Origin: Halalkalibacillus halophilus DSM 18494
Lineage (GTDB): Bacteria > Bacillota > Bacilli > Bacillales > Alkalibacillaceae
NCBI RefSeq assembly: GCF_000423105.1
Contig: NZ_AUHI01000008.1
Coordinates: forward strand, 62,001 to 126,000
Direction: 5' to 3'
Length of the DNA: 64,000 nucleotides
Part shown: one piece after another, positions 25,822 to 34,284 of the stretch
Numbering within the stretch: the stretch's first letter is position 1
Layout of the letters: every line of letters begins with the position of its first letter
Position numbers and translations under genes: made by a program
The notes under the pieces: model-generated
What the model saw: only the letters and a program-made list of their open reading frames with translations
Told to the model about the DNA's origin: nothing
Database searches by the model: none

Positions 25822-27024
25822 TTATTCGATATTTTCAACCAGCGAGGCAATTCCCTGACCGACACCGACACACATCGTCGCCAAACCATAGGTGGTCTTT
25901 TGTTTTTTCAATTCATGGATCAAGGTCGTTAAAATTCGTGCTCCACTAGCCCCTAGAGGATGACCGAATGCAATCGCTCCGCCGTTAACATTCACTTTGG
26001 AGGAATCAAGTTCCAATTGACGCATGCATTCTAAAGCTTGCGAGGCAAAAGCTTCATTTAGTTCAACTAATCCGATGTCCTCAACCGAATGTCCGGTTCG
26101 ATTTAACAACTTCTGTGTAGCATAAATCGGTCCAAGTCCCATCACGGCTGGTTCCAGTCCTGCGGTTGCTCCACCAACAAATTTAACGAGAGGCTTTAAA
26201 CCAAGCTTCCGGGCTTTATCCGCACTCATCACGAGTAATGCGGATGCACCATCATTCACTCCAGAGGCGTTACCAGCTGTGACAGTCCCACCTTCAAAAA
26301 TTGGCCGTAACTTCCCTAACTTCTCCAAAGTCGTTGTTGGCCTTGGGTGCTCATCTTCAGTTACTGTAATCTCATTCCCTTTTCGATCATGGTAGGTCAC
26401 TGGAATGATTTCTTCCTTAAATCGACCTGATTCCATTGCTCTTTTCGCTCGCGTCTGACTTTCGTAAGCGAATGAATCTTGGTTTTCACGCGAGATTTCG
26501 TGTCGCTCGGCTACATTTTCTGCTGTTTCGGGCATAGAATCTGAACCATACATCTCTTTTAACTTTTGATTGGTAAAACGCCAGCCAATAGTGGTATCGT
26601 ACATTTCCATATTGCCACGTGGAAATTCTTTTTCAGGCTTTGCCATCACAAAAGGAGCTCTCGTCATACTTTCTGTCCCGCCAGCTATGAATATGTCTCC
26701 TTCTCCAACTGCAATAGCTCGTGCAGCGTACATAACAGCATCCATGCCTGAGCCACATAAACGATTGATCGTTGTTCCAGCCACTTCGACAGGTAAACCG
26801 GCTAACAATGTGGACATCCGTGCAACATTTCGATTGTCTTCCCCAGCTTGATTGGCATTACCTAATACGACTTCTTCCACTGATCCAGGTGCCACACCAG
26901 GATTCCGCTCCATCAGTGCTTTTATCACAATCGCGCCAAGGTCATCCGGACGAATGCTTTTAAGGGCCCCTTTATATCGACCAATCGGCGTTCTGACTGC
27001 ATCTACAATCACGACTTCATTCAT
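25822..27024 (-). CDS. paaJ: Beta-ketoadipyl-CoA thiolase (PaaJ/PcaF type)
   Basis: 400-residue thiolase. Nucleophilic Cys lies in TINRLCGSGMDAV, the second catalytic Cys in ATMCVGVGQG, and His in GGAIAFGHPLGASGAR. The signature YDTTIGWRFTN and GNANQAGEDNRNVARM belong to the PcaF/PaaJ subgroup. In the Paa pathway it acts twice: on 3-oxo-5,6-dehydrosuberyl-CoA, giving acetyl-CoA and dehydroadipyl-CoA, and on 3-oxoadipyl-CoA, giving succinyl-CoA and acetyl-CoA. It overlaps the stop of paaH by 4 bp. Confidence 0.93.
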   Translation of the reverse strand: MNEVVIVDAVRTPIGRYKGALKSIRPDDLGAIVIKALMERNPGVAPGSVEEVVLGNANQAGEDNRNVARMSTLLAGLPVEVAGTTINRLCGSGMDAVMYAARAIAVGEGDIFIAGGTESMTRAPFVMAKPEKEFPRGNMEMYDTTIGWRFTNQKLKEMYGSDSMPETAENVAERHEISRENQDSFAYESQTRAKRAMESGRFKEEIIPVTYHDRKGNEITVTEDEHPRPTTTLEKLGKLRPIFEGGTVTAGNASGVNDGASALLVMSADKARKLGLKPLVKFVGGATAGLEPAVMGLGPIYATQKLLNRTGHSVEDIGLVELNEAFASQALECMRQLELDSSKVNVNGGAIAFGHPLGASGARILTTLIHELKKQKTTYGLATMCVGVGQGIASLVENIE

Positions 27025-27896
27025 TTCTTAACCAACTCATCTTTCTCGGTGTAATCGTACACGCCTTTTCCAGATTTACGGCCTAAACGACCGGCTTTTA
27101 CGTATTGTTCCAGTAACGGCGCTGGACGATATTTTTCACCTAAAGTTTCGTGTAAGTATTTAAGATTATTTAAACGGGCATCCAAACCAACTAAATCACC
27201 GAGCTCGAGCGGTCCCATTGGGTAATTCAGCCCTAGTTTAACCGCTTTATCGATATCTTCCGCTGTTGCTACGCCTTCTTGGAGCATATGAAAAGCTTCG
27301 TTTCCAACTAACGCGCTAATTCGACTTGTTACAAAACCAGGGAATTCATTCACTTCAACCGTTTCTTTGCCCATTTGTTTGGATACAGCTTGGATGATTG
27401 CAACCGTTTGATCATTCGTTTCCAAACCACGCACAATCTCTACCAATTTCATTTTGTGAACGGGGTTAAAGAAGTGCATGACAGCTACTTGATTAGGGCG
27501 GTTTGTAAATGACCCTAACTCTGTTGGACTAATGGTAGATGTATTTGAAGCTAGAATCGCGTGTTCAGGCGCATGGGCATCTGCAGTTTCTAGCAGTCTT
27601 TGTTTCAAGTCTCTTCTCTCCGGTACGGCTTCAATCAGTAAATCACAGTGCGCTACGGACACTTCAAGCTCTGTTGACGTATGCAGATGGTTTAATAATT
27701 CCACCTGCTTTTCTTTAGTTATTTTTCCAATCTGAATGCCTTTATCAGACGTTCGTTTAGCGTGCTGGTAGGCTTGGTCCAACTGTTCCTCCGACACATC
27801 TACTAAGGTCGTGTTGAAACCTGAAAGGGCCGAGACATAAGCGATGCCCCGCCCCATCACACCAGCACCCACGACTGTAATGTTTTGGATCGCCAT
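27021..27896 (-). CDS. paaH: 3-hydroxyacyl-CoA dehydrogenase (PaaH-like)
   Basis: About 291 residues: Rossmann motif VVGAGVMGRGIAYVSALSGF, catalytic histidine in MHFFNPVHKMKLVEIV, and the C-terminal domain PGFVTSRISALVGNEA with LGLNYPMGPLELGDLVGLD. The family oxidises 3-hydroxyacyl-CoA with NAD; here 3-hydroxyadipyl-CoA is the expected substrate. The same family includes 3-hydroxybutyryl-CoA dehydrogenase, but the Paa neighbours decide. The ATG at 27896 was preferred, although a GTG six bases upstream is possible. Confidence 0.9.
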   Translation of the reverse strand: MAIQNITVVGAGVMGRGIAYVSALSGFNTTLVDVSEEQLDQAYQHAKRTSDKGIQIGKITKEKQVELLNHLHTSTELEVSVAHCDLLIEAVPERRDLKQRLLETADAHAPEHAILASNTSTISPTELGSFTNRPNQVAVMHFFNPVHKMKLVEIVRGLETNDQTVAIIQAVSKQMGKETVEVNEFPGFVTSRISALVGNEAFHMLQEGVATAEDIDKAVKLGLNYPMGPLELGDLVGLDARLNNLKYLHETLGEKYRPAPLLEQYVKAGRLGRKSGKGVYDYTEKDELVKK

Positions 27897-27930
27897 GGAC
27901 ACTCTACCTTTCTTTCTAACCTATATTTTT

Positions 27931-29448
27931 TTATACGTTAAACGGGTTAAGAGGCTTTGCTCCGTAATAGGATAGGACACTCTTATCTTCCATATATAAA
28001 TCTAGTGTTTCGACCGTTAACTCACGTCCGAAACCGGATTGTTTATATCCACCAAATGGGGTTCCAGGAAATGCCGAGAACGGGCTATTAACCATCACAA
28101 TACCTGCCTGAATTTGGTGGGCAACACGTGTTGCTCGACCTTGATTCGTCGTCCAAATAGCTGAACCTAAACCGTATTTCGTGTCGTTCGCACGTTTAAT
28201 CACTTCTTTTTCATCTGTAAACTTCTCCACAACGACCACTGGCCCAAAAATTTCTTCCTGAACAGCTTTCATATCAGGTGTGACATCGGTAATCACAGTC
28301 GGTGCATACCAATGACCTTCTTCGTGACCTTCTGGATAGATTTGTTTCCCACCTGTCGCGATCTTTGCACCATCTTGGACAGCTGATTGGACATAGCCAT
28401 CAATGATTTCTAATTGATCCTTACTAATGATGGAACCAAGATGCGTTCCTTTATCCATTGGGTCACCTGACACAAGTTTCTCCGTCTTTTCAATGAATTT
28501 TTCCATAAACTCATCATAAATCGATTCGTGCACGAACATTCTAGAACGCGCTTCACACGACTGTCCTGTATTGAAGAAAATCCCGAATAACGACCCAGCT
28601 ACAGCTGCTTCCATGTCGGCATCTTCAAACACGATGTTCGGAGATTTTCCACCTAGCTCTAAAGTAAGACGCTTCAATGTTTGCGAAGCCTTTTCCATAA
28701 TGTCTTTACCTGTAGGCGTTGAGCCGGTAAAGGCAACTTTATTCACATCTTCATGTTGTACTAAGTAATCCCCAACAACTGCACCAGAACCAGGAACGGT
28801 ATTCACCACACCTTCTGGCACACCCGCTTCATGGCAAATTTCATTTAAGATAATCGCTGTAATTGGTGTTAAGGATGCAGGTTTAATAATTACCGAACAA
28901 CCTGCTGCAATTGCCGGAGCAATCTTCCAAGCCGCCATCATCATTGGATAGTTCCATGGGATAATTTGTGCACATACTCCTAAAGGCTCCTTATGCGTAT
29001 AGTTGAAGAAACCGTGTGGCATGTTATTAACTTCCCCGCGGTGACCGACAATAGCTCCCGCGTAAAATTCAAAATCCTCAATTGACTGGTTAATTTGCAC
29101 GGTTGCTGCTCCTACAGACTTCCCACTGTTCAGAACTTCCATCTCGACTAATTCTTTAAAGCGCGAACGCATAATGTCAGCAATTTTATTCATAACACGA
29201 GCTCGTTTGCCTACTGGATACTTACGCCACTTTCCATTGTCAAAAGCGTTTCGTGCCGCTTGAACTGCTTTTTCAGCATCTTCTTCGTTTGCTTTTGCGA
29301 CGGTTGCAAGCGTCTCCCCTTTTGCTGGGTTAAGCGTATCAAATGTGTTTCCTGAACTACTTTCTACACGTTCTCCGTTAATGATCATTGCGTAATGCTG
29401 GCGCTTCATTTCGCCAACTTCTGTAATCGCTTCTTTTGTTAATTCCAT
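27931..29448 (-). CDS. Aldehyde dehydrogenase, NAD(P)-dependent; candidate Paa semialdehyde dehydrogenase
   Basis: 505 residues of the ALDH superfamily: IIPWNYPMMMAAWKIAPAIAAG, catalytic Glu in LELGGKSPNIVF, catalytic Cys in NTGQSCEARSRMFV, and EIFGPVVVV. It sits between paaG and paaH. It could oxidise the open-chain semialdehyde made when oxepin-CoA is hydrolysed (the N-terminal half of PaaZ in E. coli), or phenylacetaldehyde. The sequence also resembles betaine-aldehyde dehydrogenases, and a choline dehydrogenase lies about 22 kb away, but operon position favours the Paa role. Confidence 0.88.
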   Translation of the reverse strand: MELTKEAITEVGEMKRQHYAMIINGERVESSSGNTFDTLNPAKGETLATVAKANEEDAEKAVQAARNAFDNGKWRKYPVGKRARVMNKIADIMRSRFKELVEMEVLNSGKSVGAATVQINQSIEDFEFYAGAIVGHRGEVNNMPHGFFNYTHKEPLGVCAQIIPWNYPMMMAAWKIAPAIAAGCSVIIKPASLTPITAIILNEICHEAGVPEGVVNTVPGSGAVVGDYLVQHEDVNKVAFTGSTPTGKDIMEKASQTLKRLTLELGGKSPNIVFEDADMEAAVAGSLFGIFFNTGQSCEARSRMFVHESIYDEFMEKFIEKTEKLVSGDPMDKGTHLGSIISKDQLEIIDGYVQSAVQDGAKIATGGKQIYPEGHEEGHWYAPTVITDVTPDMKAVQEEIFGPVVVVEKFTDEKEVIKRANDTKYGLGSAIWTTNQGRATRVAHQIQAGIVMVNSPFSAFPGTPFGGYKQSGFGRELTVETLDLYMEDKSVLSYYGAKPLNPFNV

Positions 29449-29471
29449 TTCAAATCGCTCCTTTTATCAAT

Positions 29472-30248
29472 CTATTGACCTGTATATGTCGGTTGACGTT
29501 TTTCTTTAAATGCTTGCACTCCTTCGCGATGGTCTGTGGATTGGCCTGCGATGCGCTGAGCATAGGCTTCTTTTTCCAAAAATTCATCGTAGGACTCATG
29601 CATGCTATCCATCATGTAACGCTTCACGAGTGCGATTGAGGTTGTTGGCATGTTTGCTATGTTCTGGGTAAACGCACTTACTTGTTCCTTCCACTCACTC
29701 TCTTTCACAACTTCTGTCGCCAACCCTAATTCGTGCGCTTCCTGGGCCTTCATCGGTTTTCCTAAAACGGTTATCTCCATTGCTTTCGCATATCCGACTA
29801 AACGCGGTAAGTGATACATCATACCAGAATCCGGTACGAGGCCGATTCCAACAAACGCACTTAAAAACTTCGCATCCGAACGCATCAACCTAAAATCACA
29901 AGCTAATGCTAAACTCATGCCAGCCCCTGCTGCGGTTCCATTTACAGCTGCAACAGTAGGTTTCGCCATGTCTTTTAGCTGTTTTAACATAGGTTGGTAA
30001 CGTGCCCTTAAGAACTCTGCATGATTGGTGTCCTCATCTACATCCTGCAGATCTTGCCCCGAACAAAAGGCTTTTCCTTCGCCTGTAAACACAACGCAAC
30101 GAACGCCTTTGTTTTTGTTAGCAACTTTTAAAGCCTTGGTAATTTCGTGATTCATTTCTTTTGTAAACGCGTTATAAGCTTTGGGACGATTCAACGTAAT
30201 CGTAGCTATGCCATCCTTTTCGTCATAAAGAATTGTTTCATAACTCAT
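29472..30248 (-). CDS. paaG: Ring-1,2-epoxyphenylacetyl-CoA isomerase (PaaG)
   Basis: 258-residue crotonase. Features typical of PaaG are GKAFCSGQDLQDV, NGTAAGAGMSLALACDFR and FLSAFVGIGLVPDSGMMYHLPRLVG, where an Asp (VPDSG) stands in place of the second hydratase glutamate. It converts the ring epoxide of phenylacetyl-CoA to the seven-membered oxepin-CoA. The start is 4 bp after the paaF stop, so the two are coupled. Confidence 0.9.
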   Translation of the reverse strand: MSYETILYDEKDGIATITLNRPKAYNAFTKEMNHEITKALKVANKNKGVRCVVFTGEGKAFCSGQDLQDVDEDTNHAEFLRARYQPMLKQLKDMAKPTVAAVNGTAAGAGMSLALACDFRLMRSDAKFLSAFVGIGLVPDSGMMYHLPRLVGYAKAMEITVLGKPMKAQEAHELGLATEVVKESEWKEQVSAFTQNIANMPTTSIALVKRYMMDSMHESYDEFLEKEAYAQRIAGQSTDHREGVQAFKEKRQPTYTGQ

Positions 30249-30251
30249 CTT

Positions 30252-31025
30252 TTACACCCCTTTAAAATGAGGAGGTCTTTTTTCCACAAATGCTTTCATG
30301 CCCTCCTTTTGGTCCTCGGAATCAAAAGCTAAATAAAAGTTCTTCCGCTCGAGTTTCATGCCTTCCATAAGTGACAGATCTTCAGCTGCATGAACGGCTT
30401 CTTTAATAAATCGAACAGAGATTGGTGCCTGTTCAGCTAATGCTTGCGCAAAACGCATCGACTCTTCGTACACAAGCTCGGAAGCTACTACTCTATTAAC
30501 AATGCCTAATGATTTTGCTTCATCTGCTTTAAACGATTCGCCAAGCCAAATCCACTCTAACGCCTGGCGCTTCCCAATCACTTTCGTCAGTAACTGCGTC
30601 CCACCTGCACCAGGCATGACGCCTAACTTTACTTCCGGGAATCCAAATTTGGCATCTTCACCAGCTATGATGAGGTCACAATGTAGGGCCAATTCAAAAG
30701 CACCCCCGAGGCAAAAGCCATTTACCGATGCAATCAAAGGTTTCTTTATTAACGTCATCCGGTCCCATACAGCAAAAGGGTTCGCAAGCTCCATGGAGAG
30801 TGGCGTTTCTTCCATCATTTCATCAATGTCCGCTCCTGCTGCAAACACTTTTTCATTCCCTTTAATTATCATGACTCGGATATCCGTATTTCGATCGTAC
30901 GCTTCCAGTTGTTCCACAATTTCATCTACCATCTGCCGGTTTAACGCATTCAATACGTTTGGACGATGAAGCTCAATCACGCCAACTTGACCCTCTTCAT
31001 AAACCTTAATTAACGGATGGGACAT
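30252..31025 (-). CDS. paaF: 2,3-dehydroadipyl-CoA hydratase (PaaF)
   Basis: Crotonase of about 257 residues with VFAAGADIDEM, NGFCLGGAFELALHCDL (first catalytic Glu) and EVKLGVMPGAGGTQLL (second catalytic Glu region), as in active enoyl-CoA hydratases. It would hydrate 2,3-dehydroadipyl-CoA. The ATG at 31025 has a GAGGAA site and overlaps the end of the EthD-family gene by 20 bp. The longer start at 31040 lacks good spacing. Confidence 0.88.
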   Translation of the reverse strand: MSHPLIKVYEEGQVGVIELHRPNVLNALNRQMVDEIVEQLEAYDRNTDIRVMIIKGNEKVFAAGADIDEMMEETPLSMELANPFAVWDRMTLIKKPLIASVNGFCLGGAFELALHCDLIIAGEDAKFGFPEVKLGVMPGAGGTQLLTKVIGKRQALEWIWLGESFKADEAKSLGIVNRVVASELVYEESMRFAQALAEQAPISVRFIKEAVHAAEDLSLMEGMKLERKNFYLAFDSEDQKEGMKAFVEKRPPHFKGV

Positions 31026-31323
31026 TGACTTCCTCACCAATCACTAAAGTCACAATATCACCGGCAAATTTCATAACATCCTTACCCGACGCTTTTCCTT
31101 CATCCGTTTTCATCGCTGCTTGTAGTGAATCATGGTCTTCATAGAACATTTCACAAAGTAAGTAGTAATCTGTCTCCCCCATTGGCGATCCAACAATTTT
31201 CGTTACTTTCATGTCTTTAAGGCCTGGAATCTTCTGTGTAATCGGCGTATGTGTGTTGAAGTAATGCTCATCAAACTTTTCTTGATCCTCCGGTTTCTTA
31301 TAAATAGCGATTAATTTTACCAT
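31006..31323 (-). CDS. EthD-family small protein in the paa operon
   Basis: 105 residues, one dimeric ferredoxin-like EthD domain: LIAIYKKPEDQEKFDEHYFNTHTPI and IVGSPMGETDYYLLCEMFYEDHDSL are typical. EthD proteins are needed for some P450 or oxygenase pathways, but their function is not established. It lies between paaD and paaF, overlapping the latter, so expression with the phenylacetyl-CoA epoxidase is nearly certain. The conserved His/Asn segment (FNTHTPI) resembles a small-ligand-binding site. Confidence 0.85.
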   Translation of the reverse strand: MVKLIAIYKKPEDQEKFDEHYFNTHTPITQKIPGLKDMKVTKIVGSPMGETDYYLLCEMFYEDHDSLQAAMKTDEGKASGKDVMKFAGDIVTLVIGEEVNVPSVN

Positions 31324-31343
31324 TTAAATTCCCCTCTCAATTT

Positions 31344-31838
31344 TTAAGTAATTACGTAATCCACCACGGGCTTCATGGCTTCAAACGGGTTTCTACAGGA
31401 AGTACAATACAATATACTTCTGCATGCCGTTGGTCCGAACACATTTTCCATCGAGGTGTAATCAGATCCACAATATGGGCAATCCACGGTCCACTCTTCT
31501 CCAGGTTGATAGTTCTCAGGTGGAGGAGCTATGCCGTGCTTCTTCAATTGTCGTTTGCCTTCTTCCGTAATCGCATCGGTTGACCATTTTTCTTCAAATG
31601 AAAAGTGAACTTCACAGCTTTCAACCCATGTCATCTCTTCAACGGCTGTTTTGACGTTTTTCTTAATGAAATCAAGCGCTGGACACCCTGCGAAAGTTGG
31701 GGTCATCGTGATAAAAACGTCACCTTCCTTCACAAGGACATCATGCACCATACCTAAATCTGCGACACTTACATTCGGAAGCTCTGGATCATCGACAGTT
31801 CTTAGCACCGCACGAATCTCCTCTTGTTTCTGACTCAT
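31344..31838 (-). CDS. paaD: Phenylacetyl-CoA epoxidase subunit PaaD
   Basis: About 164 residues. The N-terminal MIP18/DUF59 domain (DDPELPNVSVADLGMVHDV, TPTFAGCPALDFI) is followed by a C-terminal Cys pair region (DCPYCGSDYTSMENVFGPTAC, LYCTSCRNPF) that should bind a metal. PaaD is thought to help assemble Fe-S or di-iron centres in the epoxidase complex. The start at 31838 has AGGAGG eight bases upstream. Confidence 0.93.
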   Translation of the reverse strand: MSQKQEEIRAVLRTVDDPELPNVSVADLGMVHDVLVKEGDVFITMTPTFAGCPALDFIKKNVKTAVEEMTWVESCEVHFSFEEKWSTDAITEEGKRQLKKHGIAPPPENYQPGEEWTVDCPYCGSDYTSMENVFGPTACRSILYCTSCRNPFEAMKPVVDYVIT

Positions 31839-31862
31839 TGGCATCACCTCCTAAAACCTGAC

Positions 31863-32675
31863 TTACCAAATTGCTTCCTTATCACTTAAATAAACTTCAG
31901 ATAACGTTGCTAAAGCTTGATCTAAATCCTCCGTATGTTGACCTTCGCGGCCACTTCCGAATTTTTTCCCAAGTGGCTCAGAAGGCAAGTTCGGAATCGT
32001 TTTCGCCACTTCATCCATCCATCTCTCTTTTAGCTCCTCTTCTCCAATGATTAAGTCAAAGTGCTCCATTTCAGTTGCTTGGAAACCAAACTCTAAAACA
32101 TCCCCGAACTCTTCCCACGCTTCATTCAGTCTTGCTTCGATTCGATCGCGGGCCTCTTCTGTTGAATTCAATAGCTGGTTCATCCAAATTCTCCAGTGAG
32201 CTAAGTGGTAGGGCTGTTCCATCAACACTTTTCCTGCAATATTCGCAAGTGGCTTATAGGAGCTTTTTGTAATCGCTTCCAATTTCACTTTTTTAAATGT
32301 TTCATATAGAAAATGACGGACAACAGTTAACGCCCAGTCATAATATGGTTCTTCTAAGTAATTGCCTTCACCGTTTCTCTTCTCTAAGTAAATCCCGTTA
32401 CGCCTGACGTCCGGGTGACGTTCATGTGCCAACAAATCGATTTCGCCTTCACCTAAATCCTCTAACAACTGATAAAACATAAATGCATGCCCCATTGTAT
32501 TCTGGGTAATGGATGAAAAGGCGACATCTTCTTCGATATGAGGAGCTAAACCAAGCCATTCAGACCCACGAAACGAAATGAGAAAATCATCATCTGCTAA
32601 CTGGTAAATTAACTCTTTTAGTGCTTTAGAATATGCTACATCTTGATTCGCCTCTTCTGCTGAGTTCACCGTCAT
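31863..32675 (-). CDS. paaC: Phenylacetyl-CoA epoxidase subunit PaaC
   Basis: About 270 residues, ferritin-like fold without the full di-iron ligand set, structural partner of PaaA. Diagnostic parts are SKALKELIYQLADDDFLISFRGSEWLGLAPHIEEDVAFSSI at the N-terminus and YDWALTVVRHFLY. The start ATG shares its A with the paaB stop TGA (ATGA overlap) and has a GAGGTG site inside paaB, which points to tightly coupled synthesis. Confidence 0.93.
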   Translation of the reverse strand: MTVNSAEEANQDVAYSKALKELIYQLADDDFLISFRGSEWLGLAPHIEEDVAFSSITQNTMGHAFMFYQLLEDLGEGEIDLLAHERHPDVRRNGIYLEKRNGEGNYLEEPYYDWALTVVRHFLYETFKKVKLEAITKSSYKPLANIAGKVLMEQPYHLAHWRIWMNQLLNSTEEARDRIEARLNEAWEEFGDVLEFGFQATEMEHFDLIIGEEELKERWMDEVAKTIPNLPSEPLGKKFGSGREGQHTEDLDQALATLSEVYLSDKEAIW

Positions 32676-33031
32676 CACTTCTTCACCTCTTTCCACGAGA
32701 GGATCTCTTTTTCATCCAACATGCCTTGTTCTTTCTCTTTCCATTTTTGTCTTAAGTAACCGTAACCTTTCGTCTTACGGTAATCTTTGTTATCCAATCG
32801 TTTCGTCCACTGTGCCCGTTCTTCACTCGTCATTCGGCGGACATCACTTCGCTTCACAACCCACACATCAAGCACATCTTCACGACGCATGAAATTTTCA
32901 ACCGCCATACTTAAGGCCATCTCTTCATTTGGAGCAAGTAGGCTAAATTGATGCTGAACCGGTGACTTGGTGCTTTTTTTACTAAAAACTTCATACTCTT
33001 GATAAAAATTTGATTCATTTGTATTGCTCAT
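32675..33031 (-). CDS. paaB: Phenylacetyl-CoA epoxidase subunit PaaB
   Basis: 118 residues. PaaB bridges AC heterodimers in the complex. EYEVFSKKSTKSPVQHQFSLLAPNEEMALSMAVENFMRREDVLDVWVVKRSDV is the recognisable core. The C-terminal half is richer in Lys and Glu than the short E. coli protein. ATG at 33031 follows GAGAGG. Confidence 0.92.
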   Translation of the reverse strand: MSNTNESNFYQEYEVFSKKSTKSPVQHQFSLLAPNEEMALSMAVENFMRREDVLDVWVVKRSDVRRMTSEERAQWTKRLDNKDYRKTKGYGYLRQKWKEKEQGMLDEKEILSWKEVKK

Positions 33032-33046
33032 CAATTCCTCTCCCTT

Positions 33047-34036
33047 CTAAGTCATGACCTGATCTTTTGCTAACGCCTGGCGTACCCAGCGATTATTTTC
33101 GTATGCGATTTCTCTTAAGCGCAGTCGCTCTTTGGAACGTGGTCCTTTATTTTTAATGATCTGTTTAAATTCATTCCAGTCTGGCTGCTGGTAGATCCAC
33201 TGTTCTTGAGCTTCATCATAATGAACCGTTTCATCGGGTACGGTTAGACCTAACGAAAACACGCGTGGCAAATACTTATCCAAGAAAGCTTGGCGTAATT
33301 CTTCATTAGAGCTTTTGCGAATTTTATATTTAATCATAATGTTTTGTTTCGATGACCCGGTTGTATCAGCAGACGCCGGACCAAAGAACATGAGAAGTGA
33401 TGGCCACCATCGATTTAATGATTCTTGTAAAATCTCACGTTGGTAATCTGTCCCTTCTGCTAAGGCCATGATGATCGCTTCCCCGTGCTGCGCGTGGAAA
33501 ACTTCCTCCTGACAAATGCGTTGAAGGGCGCGTTGATAAGGGCCATAAGACGCATCTAACATATTCGTTTGAGAAATAATCGCCGCTCCGTCAACGAGCC
33601 ACCCGACCATACCGGCATCCGCCCATGTTTTTGTTGGCATATGAAAGACGTTGTGGAACTTTAAATCTCCACTAAGTAGATCTTCCATGATGTCACCACG
33701 GTCTTTTCCGTAAGGTTGCATTAAATCTTCCGCTACACGTAATAACAGTTGCCCATGTCCCATTTCATCTTGCACTTTCGCCATAATCCCAAGCTTACGT
33801 TTCATCGTCGGTGCCTTAGGCGTCCACTCCTTTTCAGGGAGCGCCCCCATAATTTCACTAATTCCGTGCATCGAGATCAGTTTGATTAATCCTTGGCGAT
33901 AGTCTTCCGGCATCCAGTCATCTGGTTCGATTTTCTCCCCAACTTCAATTCGTGCCATAAACTGCTCATATTTCTCTTGATCGTCTATATTGTCATTGGA
34001 AATTTCCGAACTGCCATACTCTATATAGTTATACAT
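33047..34036 (-). CDS. paaA: Phenylacetyl-CoA epoxidase catalytic subunit PaaA
   Basis: 329 residues, di-iron carboxylate monooxygenase subunit that epoxidises the phenyl ring of phenylacetyl-CoA. Visible iron-ligand regions are AKVQDEMGHGQLL (Glu/Asp-His) and CQEEVFHAQHGEAII. The end VRQALAKDQVMT and the middle KYLPRVFSLGLTVPDE match the family. It is the first gene of the paaABCD-EthD-paaF-paaG operon. No paaE reductase follows. Confidence 0.95.
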   Translation of the reverse strand: MYNYIEYGSSEISNDNIDDQEKYEQFMARIEVGEKIEPDDWMPEDYRQGLIKLISMHGISEIMGALPEKEWTPKAPTMKRKLGIMAKVQDEMGHGQLLLRVAEDLMQPYGKDRGDIMEDLLSGDLKFHNVFHMPTKTWADAGMVGWLVDGAAIISQTNMLDASYGPYQRALQRICQEEVFHAQHGEAIIMALAEGTDYQREILQESLNRWWPSLLMFFGPASADTTGSSKQNIMIKYKIRKSSNEELRQAFLDKYLPRVFSLGLTVPDETVHYDEAQEQWIYQQPDWNEFKQIIKNKGPRSKERLRLREIAYENNRWVRQALAKDQVMT

Positions 34037-34071
34037 ATAGCAACATCTCCTTATTACGTTTCTTTAACGTT

Positions 34072-34100
34072 ATAGTACCAAATTGTTATATGTTTGACAA
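34072..34100 (-). promoter_or_regulatory. Promoter of paaA with putative PaaX site in the spacer
   Basis: Minus strand TTGTCA (34095-34100), 17 bp, TACTAT (34072-34077). The spacer holds AAACATATAACAAT, which recurs nearly unchanged in the divergent paaX promoter. Confidence 0.65.
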
Positions 34101-34113
34101 TAAGAAATTATAA

Positions 34114-34143
34114 TTTTCAAAAAATTAAACATAACAATATAAT
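34114..34143 (+). promoter_or_regulatory. Promoter of paaX with the same putative operator
   Basis: Plus strand TTTTCA (34114-34119), 18 bp, TATAAT (34138-34143). AAACATAACAAT at 34127-34138 occupies the spacer in the same orientation relative to transcription as the paaA copy, suggesting autoregulation. Confidence 0.6.
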
Positions 34144-34284
34144 ACTTACATCAATTCTATGAACGTAAAATGCAAGAAATTCTTTTATTCTTAAGCCTTT
34201 CGTAAAATTAATCCATGAATATTAATTTGTTTTGTAGTAAAATAATCACTACACTCAACTAGATAATGAAGGAATGAATTACAT

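Noticed and set aside
27931..29448. Naming the aldehyde dehydrogenase betB
   Set aside because: It lies between paaG and paaH in one operon, far from betA; sequence alone does not settle the substrate.
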